Positions 50,799 through 58,950 of a stretch of DNA of 64,000 nt are shown piece after piece; the stretch's first letter is position 1, and every line of letters starts with the position of its first letter. Under the pieces are notes generated by a model that was not told the origin of the DNA, ran no database searches, and saw only the letters and a program-made list of their open reading frames with translations. The stretch comes from Paenibacillus ferrarius (GTDB taxonomy: Bacteria > Bacillota > Bacilli > Paenibacillales > NBRC-103111). The DNA is taken from assembly GCF_002027705.1 (NCBI RefSeq), contig NZ_MBTG01000056.1, positions 62,001 to 126,000 on the forward strand, written 5' to 3'. Both the position numbers and the translations under genes were made by a program.

Positions 50799-53700
50799 TA
50801 CACTCAAAAAGATCCTCGTTATCGGTTCCGGTCCAATCGTTATCGGTCAGGCAGCGGAATTTGACTATGCGGGCACGCAAGCTTGTCAAGCACTTAAAGA
50901 AGAAGGCATGGAAGTTATCCTGATCAACAGCAATCCGGCTACGATCATGACGGATACAAACATGGCGGATAAAGTATATATCGAGCCAATTACACTTGAA
51001 TTTGTTACACAAATCATTCGTCAAGAACGTCCTGACGGCTTGCTTCCAACACTTGGAGGCCAAACGGGTCTGAACATGGCTGTTGAACTGGCTCGCGCCG
51101 GTGTACTGGAAAGCGAGAACGTGAAGCTTCTCGGAACGCAGCTGACGGCGATTGAGAAAGCGGAAGATCGTGATCTTTTCAGAGACTTGATGAGAGAATT
51201 AGAGCAGCCGGTACCAGATAGCGTTATCGTAACGACAGTTGCTCAAGCGGTTGATTTTGCTAACGAAATCGGCTTCCCGATCATCATTCGTCCAGCGTAC
51301 ACATTAGGGGGAACTGGCGGCGGTATCTGTAATACGATGGAAGAGCTGACGGAAATCGTAGCTTCCGGAATTCGCTACAGCCCAATCGGCCAATGTCTGG
51401 TTGAGCGCAGTATCGCAGGTATGAAAGAAGTCGAGTACGAGGTTATGCGGGATGCGAACGACAACTGTATCGTTGTGTGTAACATGGAGAACTTTGATCC
51501 AGTTGGTGTACATACAGGAGACAGTATCGTAGTAGCGCCAAGCCAAACGTTGTCGGACCGTGAGTATCAAATGCTGCGTTCGGCATCACTGAAAATCATT
51601 CGCGCCTTGAATATCGAAGGCGGATGCAACGTACAATACGCACTTGATCCGCACAGCTTCCAATACTATGTAATCGAGGTTAACCCGCGTGTCAGCCGCT
51701 CCTCAGCGCTTGCATCCAAAGCGACTGGATATCCGATTGCCAAAATGGCAGCGAAAATTGCGATTGGCTACACGCTCGATGAGCTGGTCAATCCGGTTAC
51801 AGGCCAAACCTATGCTTGCTTCGAGCCGGCACTGGATTACATCGTTTCCAAAATCCCGCGTTGGCCGTTCGATAAATTCACAGCAGCCAACCGTAAATTA
51901 GGTACACAAATGAAGGCGACTGGCGAAGTTATGGCGATCGGCCGTACGTTCGAAGAGTCCATTCACAAAGCAGTACGTTCCCTAGAGATCGGTGTACATC
52001 GCCTATTCCTTAAAGAAACGGATTTGCTGGATACAGAAACATTGGAGTTACGCTTGCAAAAACCGGACGATGAGCGCCTGTTCTTATTGGCAGAAGCTTA
52101 CCGCAGAGGCTACACGGTGGAGCAATTGCAGAATTTGACGAACATTGACTGGTGGTTCTTGAACAAGCTTGATGGTCTGATCAAATACGAGAAAGAAATC
52201 GCGGCAAGTGAACTGACGAATGAGCTGCTTTTCGAAACGAAGCGCAAAGGCTTCACAGATCGTGCTATTGCCGAGATTCGTACGCTAGCTGGATGCTCGA
52301 CATTCACCAAAGAAGCGGAAGTCAGAACACACCGCTTGAAGCAAAACATCAAGCCTGTCTACAAAATGGTAGATACTTGTGCAGCGGAATTTGAAGCTTC
52401 TACGCCTTACTACTATTCTACGTATGAGCAAGAAGATGAAGTAACCGAAACAACCAAAGAGAAAGTCGTTGTATTAGGCTCCGGTCCGATTCGTATCGGT
52501 CAAGGGATCGAGTTCGATTACTCCACGGTTCACGCGGTTTGGGCTATCCAAGCAGCGGGTTATGAAGCAGTTATCATCAATAATAATCCAGAGACAGTGT
52601 CGACGGATTTCAATACATCAGACCGCTTGTACTTCGAGCCGCTATTCTTCGAGGATGTTATGAACGTCATCGAGCGTGAGAATCCAATCGGAGTTATCGT
52701 TCAATTCGGAGGCCAAACTGCGATTAACTTGGCAGCACCGCTGCACAAAGCTGGCGTGCGCATCCTCGGATCTGATCTGGAAAGCATTGATACGGCGGAA
52801 GATCGCAAGAAGTTCGAAGCTTTGCTTAGCAAGCTTTCGATCGCTCAACCTCCAGGCGGTACTGTAACATCCGTTGACCAAGCCGTAGGAACAGCAGCGA
52901 AATTCGGTTATCCGGTTATCGTTCGTCCTTCTTATGTCCTAGGCGGACGTGCGATGGAAATCGTCTACTCCGATGAAGAATTGCTGAACTACATGGAATA
53001 TGCCGTGAAAATCAACCCTGAGCATCCGGTTCTGATTGACCGTTACATGCTGGGCAAAGAAGTAGAAGTGGATGCGATTTGTGACAGAGAAACGGTTCTG
53101 ATCCCAGGGATTATGGAACACGTTGAACGCGCAGGGGTTCACTCCGGCGACTCGATCGCGGTATATCCGCCGCAATCGCTCTCCGATGAGCTTAAGCAGC
53201 AAATCATCGACATTACAACGAAAATTGGACTTGAACTGAACGTGGTTGGATTAGTCAACATCCAGTTCGTCATTCATAACGATCAAGTGTACGTGATCGA
53301 GGTTAACCCGCGTTCTTCCAGAACAGTGCCATTCTTAAGCAAAGTAACGAATATTCCGATGGCCAATGTCGCGACTCGCGTCATTATGGGTCAAAAGCTT
53401 ACGGATATGGGCTATCAAAGCGGACTTTGGCCGGAAGATAAATATGTTTCTGTCAAAGTGCCAGTGTTCTCCTTTGCGAAGCTGCGCCGTGTAGATACAA
53501 CTCTCGGGCCTGAGATGAAATCAACAGGCGAGGTCATGGGGCGCGACATTAACTTCGCTAAAGCCCTCTACAAAGGCTTGATCGGGGCAGGCATGAAAAT
53601 CCCAGCTGCCGGTTCCGTCGTAGTGACGGTAGCTGACAAAGACAAAGAAGAAGCGATTGAAATTTTGAGAGGCTTCTACCGCTTAGGTTATAAAATCATC

Positions 53701-53994
53701 GCAACAGGCGGCACCGCTACAGCGATTCAAGAAGCTGGTCTGCCGGTGACAACTGTCCACAAGCTGAGCGAAGGATCACCTAATATTCTGGATCTGATCC
53801 GCAGCGGGGATGCACAATTTGTTGTGAACACTCTGACAAAAGGGAAAGAACCAGAGCGCGACGGCTTCCGCATACGTCGTGAAGCTGTTGAGAATGGTGT
53901 GGTTTGTATGACATCGCTGGATACGGTCAGAGCGCTAGTCAATATGCTTGAAGCGATTAACTTCTCCTCACGTGCAATGCCCATTCATGCTTAA
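50785..53994 (+). CDS. carB: Carbamoyl-phosphate synthase large subunit
   Basis: The large subunit makes carbamoyl phosphate from bicarbonate, ammonia and two ATP. The 1069-aa product has the two homologous ATP-grasp halves, marked by GSGPIVIGQAAEFDYAG near residue 12 and GSGPIRIGQGIEFDYS near 563, with repeated EVNPRVSRSSALASK and EVNPRSSRTVPFLSK. A C-terminal regulatory MGS domain follows. It overlaps carA. It precedes pyrF with 15 nt to the start codon used here. Confidence 0.97.
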   Translation: MPKNNTLKKILVIGSGPIVIGQAAEFDYAGTQACQALKEEGMEVILINSNPATIMTDTNMADKVYIEPITLEFVTQIIRQERPDGLLPTLGGQTGLNMAVELARAGVLESENVKLLGTQLTAIEKAEDRDLFRDLMRELEQPVPDSVIVTTVAQAVDFANEIGFPIIIRPAYTLGGTGGGICNTMEELTEIVASGIRYSPIGQCLVERSIAGMKEVEYEVMRDANDNCIVVCNMENFDPVGVHTGDSIVVAPSQTLSDREYQMLRSASLKIIRALNIEGGCNVQYALDPHSFQYYVIEVNPRVSRSSALASKATGYPIAKMAAKIAIGYTLDELVNPVTGQTYACFEPALDYIVSKIPRWPFDKFTAANRKLGTQMKATGEVMAIGRTFEESIHKAVRSLEIGVHRLFLKETDLLDTETLELRLQKPDDERLFLLAEAYRRGYTVEQLQNLTNIDWWFLNKLDGLIKYEKEIAASELTNELLFETKRKGFTDRAIAEIRTLAGCSTFTKEAEVRTHRLKQNIKPVYKMVDTCAAEFEASTPYYYSTYEQEDEVTETTKEKVVVLGSGPIRIGQGIEFDYSTVHAVWAIQAAGYEAVIINNNPETVSTDFNTSDRLYFEPLFFEDVMNVIERENPIGVIVQFGGQTAINLAAPLHKAGVRILGSDLESIDTAEDRKKFEALLSKLSIAQPPGGTVTSVDQAVGTAAKFGYPVIVRPSYVLGGRAMEIVYSDEELLNYMEYAVKINPEHPVLIDRYMLGKEVEVDAICDRETVLIPGIMEHVERAGVHSGDSIAVYPPQSLSDELKQQIIDITTKIGLELNVVGLVNIQFVIHNDQVYVIEVNPRSSRTVPFLSKVTNIPMANVATRVIMGQKLTDMGYQSGLWPEDKYVSVKVPVFSFAKLRRVDTTLGPEMKSTGEVMGRDINFAKALYKGLIGAGMKIPAAGSVVVTVADKDKEEAIEILRGFYRLGYKIIATGGTATAIQEAGLPVTTVHKLSEGSPNILDLIRSGDAQFVVNTLTKGKEPERDGFRIRREAVENGVVCMTSLDTVRALVNMLEAINFSSRAMPIHA

Positions 53995-54009
53995 GGGAGA
54001 GTGAAGATT

Positions 54010-54738
54010 GTGTCGATATTAACACGTACTGAGATTGCTGGACGTATAATGGTTGCTTTGGATTATGCGAACGCAGAACATGCTGAAGGGCTGCTTAAGC
54101 AGCTCGAAGGCATTCCCTGCTTCGTGAAGGTGGGGATGCAGCTTTTCTACGCTGCAGGTCCTAGCTTCGTTGCTAGTCTGAAAGAACGCGGCTACAAGGT
54201 GTTCCTTGATGTGAAGATGCATGACATTCCGAACACGGTCAAAGGCGGCGCGGAGAGCGTGACGCGCCTCGGGGTTGACGTGTTCAATGTGCATGCTGCC
54301 GGTGGCAAGCACATGATGGAAGCTGCCTTGGAGGGGGTCGACAAGGGGCTTGCTCCTGGCCTTACACGTCCGATCGTGATCGGCGTGACGCAGTTGACCA
54401 GCACCAGCCAAGCTGTGCTGAATGAAGAGATCGGCCTGGCCGGTACGACCGAGCAGGCCGTCATTCGCTATGCCCGCTTGGCGCATGCCGCGGGGCTGCA
54501 AGGCGTCGTAGCGTCACCGCTTGAGGTGACGGCGATTAAGTCGGCGTGCGGCGACGGGTTCGTCACGGTGACGCCGGGGATTCGCCCGGCAGGAGCTGAC
54601 GCGGGCGACCAGTCACGCATCATGACGCCGGCTGAAGCATTCGCGCAGGGGACGGACTACGTCGTGATCGGCCGACCGATCACTGGCGCAGCCGACCCTC
54701 GTGCGGCAATTGAAGCGATCATAGATTCGATCGCGTAA
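54010..54738 (+). CDS. pyrF: Orotidine 5'-phosphate decarboxylase
   Basis: PyrF converts OMP to UMP. The 242-aa product has the catalytic core FLDVKMHDIPNTVKG near residue 64 with the Lys-Asp pair, and the phosphate site VVIGRPITGA near 217. The start GTG 54010 lies 10 nt after AAGGGAG; GTG 54001 is too close. The 3' half (about 54230-54720) is G+C-rich compared with the rest. pyrK and pyrD, which stand before pyrF in B. subtilis, are not here. Confidence 0.95.
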   Translation: MSILTRTEIAGRIMVALDYANAEHAEGLLKQLEGIPCFVKVGMQLFYAAGPSFVASLKERGYKVFLDVKMHDIPNTVKGGAESVTRLGVDVFNVHAAGGKHMMEAALEGVDKGLAPGLTRPIVIGVTQLTSTSQAVLNEEIGLAGTTEQAVIRYARLAHAAGLQGVVASPLEVTAIKSACGDGFVTVTPGIRPAGADAGDQSRIMTPAEAFAQGTDYVVIGRPITGAADPRAAIEAIIDSIA

Positions 54739-54780
54739 CCAAGTCTTGAGCCTTACAACGGAAGGAACGGTGGAAGTATC

Positions 54781-55422
54781 ATGAGTCAACTCGAAACTAT
54801 TGCACAGCATATCGCAGCGTCTTTATTAGAAATCGAAGCGGTTGCGCTTCGGCCGCAGCAGCCTTTTACATGGACATCGGGCTTGAAATCGCCCATTTAC
54901 TGTGACAATCGTTTGACGATGTCGCACCCTGCGATTCGCGATGCGATCGCTGAAGGCTTCGTCCAATTGATTCAAGAGAAGTTCCCTGACGCTGAGGTTG
55001 TGGCGGGTACAGCAACTGCGGGAATCCCTCATGCTGCTTGGGTCGCTCAAAAGCTCGGCCTTCCCATGATCTATATCCGGGATAAAGCCAAAGGCCATGG
55101 CAAAGAGAACCTGATCGAAGGTTCTGTGAAGCCAGGTCAAAAGGTGATTGTGATCGAGGATTTGATTTCAACCGGAGGCAGTTCATTGAAAGCGGCGATT
55201 GCGGTGAAAGAAGCTGGCGCTGAACCGCTTGGCGTGCTCGCTATTTTCTCCTATCAGCTGGATAAAGCAACCGAAGCGTTCCAAGCTGCGGGTATGCCGC
55301 TGCATACACTATCCAACTACTCTGCGCTGCTGGAAGTAGCACTAGAGAAAGGGAAGATTCAAGAATCCGATATGGAGCTTCTTCGCTCCTGGAGAGCGAA
55401 TCCTGCTGCTTTTGGCGTATAA
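54781..55422 (+). CDS. pyrE: Orotate phosphoribosyltransferase
   Basis: PyrE joins orotate and PRPP to give OMP. The 213-aa product has the PRPP motif VIVIEDLISTGGSSLKAA near residue 121 and WTSGLKSPIYCDNR near 31. ATG lies behind GGAAGG. It is the last gene of the operon. No strong terminator is visible after it. Confidence 0.95.
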   Translation: MSQLETIAQHIAASLLEIEAVALRPQQPFTWTSGLKSPIYCDNRLTMSHPAIRDAIAEGFVQLIQEKFPDAEVVAGTATAGIPHAAWVAQKLGLPMIYIRDKAKGHGKENLIEGSVKPGQKVIVIEDLISTGGSSLKAAIAVKEAGAEPLGVLAIFSYQLDKATEAFQAAGMPLHTLSNYSALLEVALEKGKIQESDMELLRSWRANPAAFGV

Positions 55423-55459
55423 GAGGCTGTGCCTAGGTTATGGTGAAGTTTCGCGAAGA

Positions 55460-55489
55460 TTGACGAATTGTGTAAGAGTACCCTATACT
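55460..55489 (+). promoter_or_regulatory. Promoter of the riboswitch-controlled YjfB-like gene
   Basis: TTGACG (55460-55465) and TATACT (55484-55489) are 18 nt apart, directly before the c-di-GMP-I riboswitch. Confidence 0.7.
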
Positions 55490-55516
55490 GTAAGAGTGCT
55501 AGGTACGTCCTAACAT

Positions 55517-55605
55517 CTGCGAAATGGCAAATGACGCGAAAGCGGCAGACGCAAAGCTACAGGGGCTAATCGGCTTGGTCCGCATGCCTGCCAGCTACCG
55601 AACGA
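55517..55605 (+). promoter_or_regulatory. Cyclic-di-GMP-I (GEMM) riboswitch
   Basis: The aptamer hallmarks are present in order: GGCAAA (55526-55531), a short stem closed by a GAAA tetraloop, GACGCAAAGC (55548-55557), GGGGCTAA, and AGCTACCGA (55593-55601). The ribosome binding site GAGAGGAGGAG begins about 6 nt after the aptamer, so control of translation start is likely, although expression-platform folding was not computed. The regulated gene is a small motility-family protein, which fits a c-di-GMP input. Confidence 0.88.
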
Positions 55606-55622
55606 TGAGAGGAGGAGTGCTC

Positions 55623-55823
55623 GTGAATATCAATAGTGTTCTTACAGCCGTTAATGGCGGTGACTCTTTGAAGCAAGCGGTTGGCATTCAGCTTTTGAGC
55701 AAAGCCAATGATCAGCAAGCCGCTGCAGCTACTACTTTAGTACAGGATTTTGCTAAAACCCAGCAGCAGGTTACCGCTTCAGCGGCGCCGCACTTGGGTG
55801 GCAATCTCGACATCCGCATATAA
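55623..55823 (+). CDS. Small YjfB-like putative motility protein
   Basis: A 66-aa protein resembling the YjfB (putative motility protein) family. It starts NINSVLTAVNGGDSLKQAVG and ends with the typical PHLGGNLDIRI. It has no signal peptide or membrane segment. Start GTG 55623 is 6 nt after AGGAGGAG. A longer frame from 55524 would read through the riboswitch and is rejected. The function is unknown, and the riboswitch before it suggests control by c-di-GMP. Confidence 0.75.
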   Translation: MNINSVLTAVNGGDSLKQAVGIQLLSKANDQQAAAATTLVQDFAKTQQQVTASAAPHLGGNLDIRI

Positions 55824-55834
55824 GTTTATAACGC

Positions 55835-55875
55835 AAGAAGCTCTACCTTTACGAAAAGGAGAGCTTCTTTTTTTT
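55835..55875 (+). terminator. Terminator after the YjfB-like gene
   Basis: AAGAAGCTCT and GAGCTTCTT form the stem, loop with an inner CCTTT/AAAGG-like pairing, then eight T. It also lies at the 3' end of the convergent lysR gene. Confidence 0.9.
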
Positions 55876-55881
55876 GTTGCG

Positions 55882-56763
55882 TTAATCTTGCTTTTCGCTC
55901 GTCAACAATTGGATGAACGATTGGAGGGGCTGCGACATCCACTTTTTGGGATGAAGCAAGAGCTGGAGATCCATGCGCAGATCGGCATGTGAGAATGGAA
56001 GCTGTGCCAGCTTGCCTGCGGCGAGCTCGCTTTGCACGGCGATATGCGGCAGCAGCGCAATGCCCAGCCCATTCATGACGCATTGCTTGATCGTTTCCAA
56101 ATTGCCTAGCTCAAAACCGATGCGAAGCGCAATGGCGTGATCTTTGAGCAGCTGCTCAAACATGCCGCGATAAATGCACCCTTCTTCTGTAACGATAAAT
56201 TCGGCTTCATGGAAGTCGCCAAGCTCCACGGCAGCTTGCTGCGACAGTGTATGCGCAAGCGGAGCTATCAGGACCAATGGTTCTTCACGAACTTTGGTAC
56301 AGGTTAGCTGATTATCCGCCGGATAGCGATCCAACAGGAGACCAATATCGTAGTCGCCATTTTTGACTTTGCTCATCAAAGAGGACTCGCTATCAGGGTA
56401 CAGCTGAATATTGAGACCTGGATACAGTTGTTTCATTTCATGCAAATAGGGAGGCAAATAATAGGCGGCAAGCGAGTTGATCGTTCCGATGGTCAAAGTT
56501 CCGCTGACTTGGCTGGCAATCATTTCTTTGGACTGATCGTAGAGATCGAGCATTTGCGCAACTAACTTGAGCAAGTTTTCTCCCGGAACGGTTAATCGCA
56601 GCTCACGACCGTACCTCTCGAAGAGGGGGACCTTATATTCTCTTTCCAGCTTCTGAATTTGCATGGTGATGCTGGATTGCGCGTATCCTAGTTCTTCGGC
56701 AGCTTTGGTAAAGCTTTTTCGCCGGGCGACTTCCCGGAAGGTTCGGAAATAAGTTAAATCCAT
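55882..56763 (-). CDS. LysR family transcriptional regulator
   Basis: A 293-aa LysR-type regulator. The N-terminal winged helix-turn-helix contains FREVARRKSFTKAAEELGYAQSS (two overlapping segments of the HTH), and the C-terminal part is a periplasmic-binding-protein-like effector domain. ATG 56763 has GAGGGA upstream. A longer frame to 56787 lacks the ribosome binding site. It is divergent from dapA-ridA. LysR regulators often control the divergent gene, so dapA is a candidate target, but the effector is unknown. Confidence 0.92.
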   Translation of the reverse strand: MDLTYFRTFREVARRKSFTKAAEELGYAQSSITMQIQKLEREYKVPLFERYGRELRLTVPGENLLKLVAQMLDLYDQSKEMIASQVSGTLTIGTINSLAAYYLPPYLHEMKQLYPGLNIQLYPDSESSLMSKVKNGDYDIGLLLDRYPADNQLTCTKVREEPLVLIAPLAHTLSQQAAVELGDFHEAEFIVTEEGCIYRGMFEQLLKDHAIALRIGFELGNLETIKQCVMNGLGIALLPHIAVQSELAAGKLAQLPFSHADLRMDLQLLLHPKKWMSQPLQSFIQLLTSEKQD

Positions 56764-56782
56764 GGGAGTCCCTCGTTTCATT

Positions 56783-56797
56783 ATCAATAATATTGAT
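56783..56797. promoter_or_regulatory. Candidate LysR operator between lysR and dapA
   Basis: A perfect 15-nt palindrome, ATCAATAATATTGAT, contains a T-N11-A core, typical of LysR binding sites. It lies 20 nt before the lysR start codon in the 123-nt divergent spacer. Confidence 0.5.
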
Positions 56798-56886
56798 GAT
56801 CTACATCATTTATTATAGCTAACTGTGATGATAAGTTCCATGCTAAAGTGTTTGTATGCAGGAACATCGCGAAGGAGATGAGTCAG

Positions 56887-57762
56887 ATGTTAAAAGAGCA
56901 GGATTTGCAAGGAGTTTACGTTCCGATCATTACACCATTTGATGAAAAATTTGAGATAGATGCAGCTTCTTTTTACAATCAGGCCTATCAATTGTTTCAA
57001 AATGAAGTGGATGGTCTTGTTGTCAATGGGACTACAGGCGAGTCGCCGACCATCACGGGGGAAGAGTTAGCGCTCTTGTTTGCAACCGCACAGGCAGCAA
57101 GAACGGCAGCCAACGTACAAGCCCCGCTTGTCGTCGGCACAGGGACGAATGACACGTTATCTACAGTGAAAAAAACGGAAATGGCAGGCAATTTAGGGGC
57201 AGACGCTGCTCTGGTGGTCGTGCCTTATTACAATAAACCAAGTCAGCAAGGAATTATTGCGCATTTCCGCCGAGCAGCAAGTGTTGGCGTTCCGATCCTT
57301 GTATACGAAGTTCCTCATCGGACAGGTGTGACATTGGAATTGGATACCGTTCGTGAAATACTCGATATTGACGGGGTCATTGGTATGAAAGACAGTACGC
57401 CAAATACGAAACTGGTAGCGGAGCTGACCCGAATGGGGTCGAAGCCAATTCTTTGCGGGGAGGATACGTTGCTGTTTGATGCCCTTCAAGCAGGGGCCAA
57501 AGGTGTTATGAGTGCCTCAGCCAACATTGAAACGGAGCGATTCGTCGCGTTCTATCGCCACTTCGCAGCTGGCAGGAACGAGCAGTCCAAAGAGCTTTTT
57601 GAAGGACTGCTGCCGCTTATTCGACTTCTTTTTGCAGAACCTAATCCGGCTCCGCTCAAATGGCTGCTTGAACAGCAGGGCGTCATAGCAAACGGTACGC
57701 TGCGCCTGCCACTTTTGCCAGTCACCGAAAATTTAGCAAAAAGATTAACGCCTTTTATATAA
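56887..57762 (+). CDS. DapA-family dihydrodipicolinate synthase-like lyase
   Basis: DapA condenses pyruvate with aspartate semialdehyde at the start of lysine/DAP synthesis. The 291-aa product has GTTGESPTIT near residue 45, the tyrosine in PYYNKP near 116-143 and the Schiff-base lysine in VIGMKDST near residue 168. The motif around the lysine (GMKDST) is less usual than GIKEATG, so a related DapA-family aldolase is possible. The neighbours are a LysR gene and ridA, not other dap genes. ATG 56887 follows AAGGAG. Confidence 0.83.
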   Translation: MLKEQDLQGVYVPIITPFDEKFEIDAASFYNQAYQLFQNEVDGLVVNGTTGESPTITGEELALLFATAQAARTAANVQAPLVVGTGTNDTLSTVKKTEMAGNLGADAALVVVPYYNKPSQQGIIAHFRRAASVGVPILVYEVPHRTGVTLELDTVREILDIDGVIGMKDSTPNTKLVAELTRMGSKPILCGEDTLLFDALQAGAKGVMSASANIETERFVAFYRHFAAGRNEQSKELFEGLLPLIRLLFAEPNPAPLKWLLEQQGVIANGTLRLPLLPVTENLAKRLTPFI

Positions 57763-57781
57763 AAGAAGAGGGGGAAGCGCG

Positions 57782-58165
57782 ATGAATCGAACGAAAGTGT
57801 TTACAGGATCGCCGTGGGAACCGCTAGTTGGTTATTGCCGGGCGATTCGTGTGGGAAACCGCATAGAGGTTGCAGGTACAACTGCGATGAAGGATGGTGA
57901 AGTCGTTGGCGCGGGGAATGCGTATGAACAGGCGCGATATGTGCTTCAGACGATCGAACATGCCCTGCATGAGTTGGGGGCAACCATGTCTGATGTTATT
58001 CGAACGCGCATGTTCGTGACGGATATTTCCTTATGGGAAGAGTTCGGCCGCGCTCATGGCGAGTTTTTTCGCGAGGTGCAGCCTGTGGCTACGATGGTCG
58101 AAGTGAAGGCGCTGATTGATCCGGATTTGATGATTGAGATTGAAGTTGAGGCCGTTCTAGGCTAA
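57782..58165 (+). CDS. RidA family protein
   Basis: RidA proteins hydrolyse reactive imine and enamine intermediates, often produced by PLP enzymes. The 127-aa product has YCRAIRVGNRIEVAGTT near residue 18, the conserved arginine in VIRTRMFVTDI near 78 and VEVKALIDPDLMIEIEVEA at the end. ATG lies behind GAGGGGG. It follows dapA by 19 nt. The conserved arginine that defines the active RidA subfamily seems kept in RTRMFV, but I did not align it. Confidence 0.88.
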   Translation: MNRTKVFTGSPWEPLVGYCRAIRVGNRIEVAGTTAMKDGEVVGAGNAYEQARYVLQTIEHALHELGATMSDVIRTRMFVTDISLWEEFGRAHGEFFREVQPVATMVEVKALIDPDLMIEIEVEAVLG

Positions 58166-58228
58166 ACCCAAACGGGGCTGTTTCAGAGGGGGGAAAGTAT
58201 TTGAATCCGGCTTGAGCCTGTCGAAAAG

Positions 58229-58817
58229 GTGGCTGTCTCATAAGTAGATAGACCTTCTAGAGGGACTGCTTCTTTGATTGAGATTCGGAGAGGCTCAATC
58301 GTGCCTATTTCAAACTTACTTTTACTATTCGATTACCGATAGCTCAGAATTGTACATTAGAACCTGACATAAACTGGCCGTTCTGCGTGTGATCTTCTTT
58401 CATGCATATGACTATAGCTGTTCGGATCTATTTAGCTGTTACGGGTTCTGATAATCTCTTGATGAGCCTCTGAACTTTCTAGTTTCTCTGACTCTAGCTC
58501 CAGTTGCTTACTCTAAACCTGCAATTATGCATCTTTTTTGCTCTTGGAATAGCCTTAACTAGTAAATTCCTGCGTTTGTGCAGGTTTTTGAGGCTTTTTC
58601 TGGATGAGCGGCTGAAAAAGATCAAAATGCCTGCACAATTGCAGGCATTTCCACTTTTTAGCCGAATTTGCTCGGAAATTCCTGTATTTTCGCAGGCTTT
58701 TACACTTTGGTGATCTGATCTGATCTGAGCCCCTTCATCCTACATGAAATTATAAAGTAATCAAGCCTCATCATCTATCGAAGCTTACGTACTAAATTTT
58801 GCTTATGGGACAGCCTC
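58229..58817. mobile_element. Possible decayed element (589 nt) bounded by an inverted repeat
   Basis: GTGGCTGTCTCATAAG (58229-58244) and CTTATGGGACAGCCTC (58802-58817) match as a 16-nt inverted repeat with 14 identities. Related ends occur at 39994 and 40243. No transposase frame is inside, so this may be a MITE or an IS remnant. No target-site duplication was identified. Confidence 0.4.
58518..58696 (+). repeat. Composite four-palindrome intergenic repeat, copy C
   Basis: Palindromes lie at 58518-58531, 58569-58584, 58629-58646 and 58681-58696. Their CCTG starts are 51, 61 and 51 nt apart. It has the same orientation as copy A and lies inside the inverted-repeat element at 58229-58817. A 69-codon frame crosses it but is built of the repeat. 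Confidence 0.88.
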
Positions 58818-58894
58818 AAACCCTGCTCGAGCCTGCCGAAAAAGCAGTCTCAACGCACGAAGCAGTAGCCTCCCCGCGGAAAGCACGCCGAACC

Positions 58895-58936
58895 CAAAAT
58901 GACACTCAGGAGGAATTCCTCCCAAGTGTCATTTTG
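58895..58936. terminator. Strong bidirectional terminator before the GNAT gene
   Basis: CAAAATGACACT (58895-58906) pairs with AGTGTCATTTTG (58925-58936), with an inner AGGAGG/CCTCC stem around AATT. It serves the minus-strand GNAT gene ending at 58951. Confidence 0.9.
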
Positions 58937-58950
58937 TTCCTGCGCAGCTG

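Larger units (their letters stand above)
58166..58950. other. Non-coding gap of 785 nt with decayed mobile-element features
   Basis: It contains direct repeats of GAGCCTGNCGAAAA (58214-58227 and 58828-58841) and an inverted repeat pair at 58229-58244 and 58802-58817. It also contains a hairpin GATTGAG/CTCAATC near 58276-58300, repeat copy C, tandem TGATC near 58710-58728, and a terminator at 58895-58936. No gene is supported. Confidence 0.6.

Noticed and set aside
55524..55622. N-terminal extension of the YjfB-like gene
   Set aside because: It runs through the riboswitch aptamer; the GTG at 55623 has a strong ribosome binding site.
58504..58713. 69-codon ORF that shares peptide pieces with the frame in copy B
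   Set aside because: It follows repeat copy C. Copy A has stops in the same frame and the 61-nt spacing shifts frame between units, so a real protein is unlikely.
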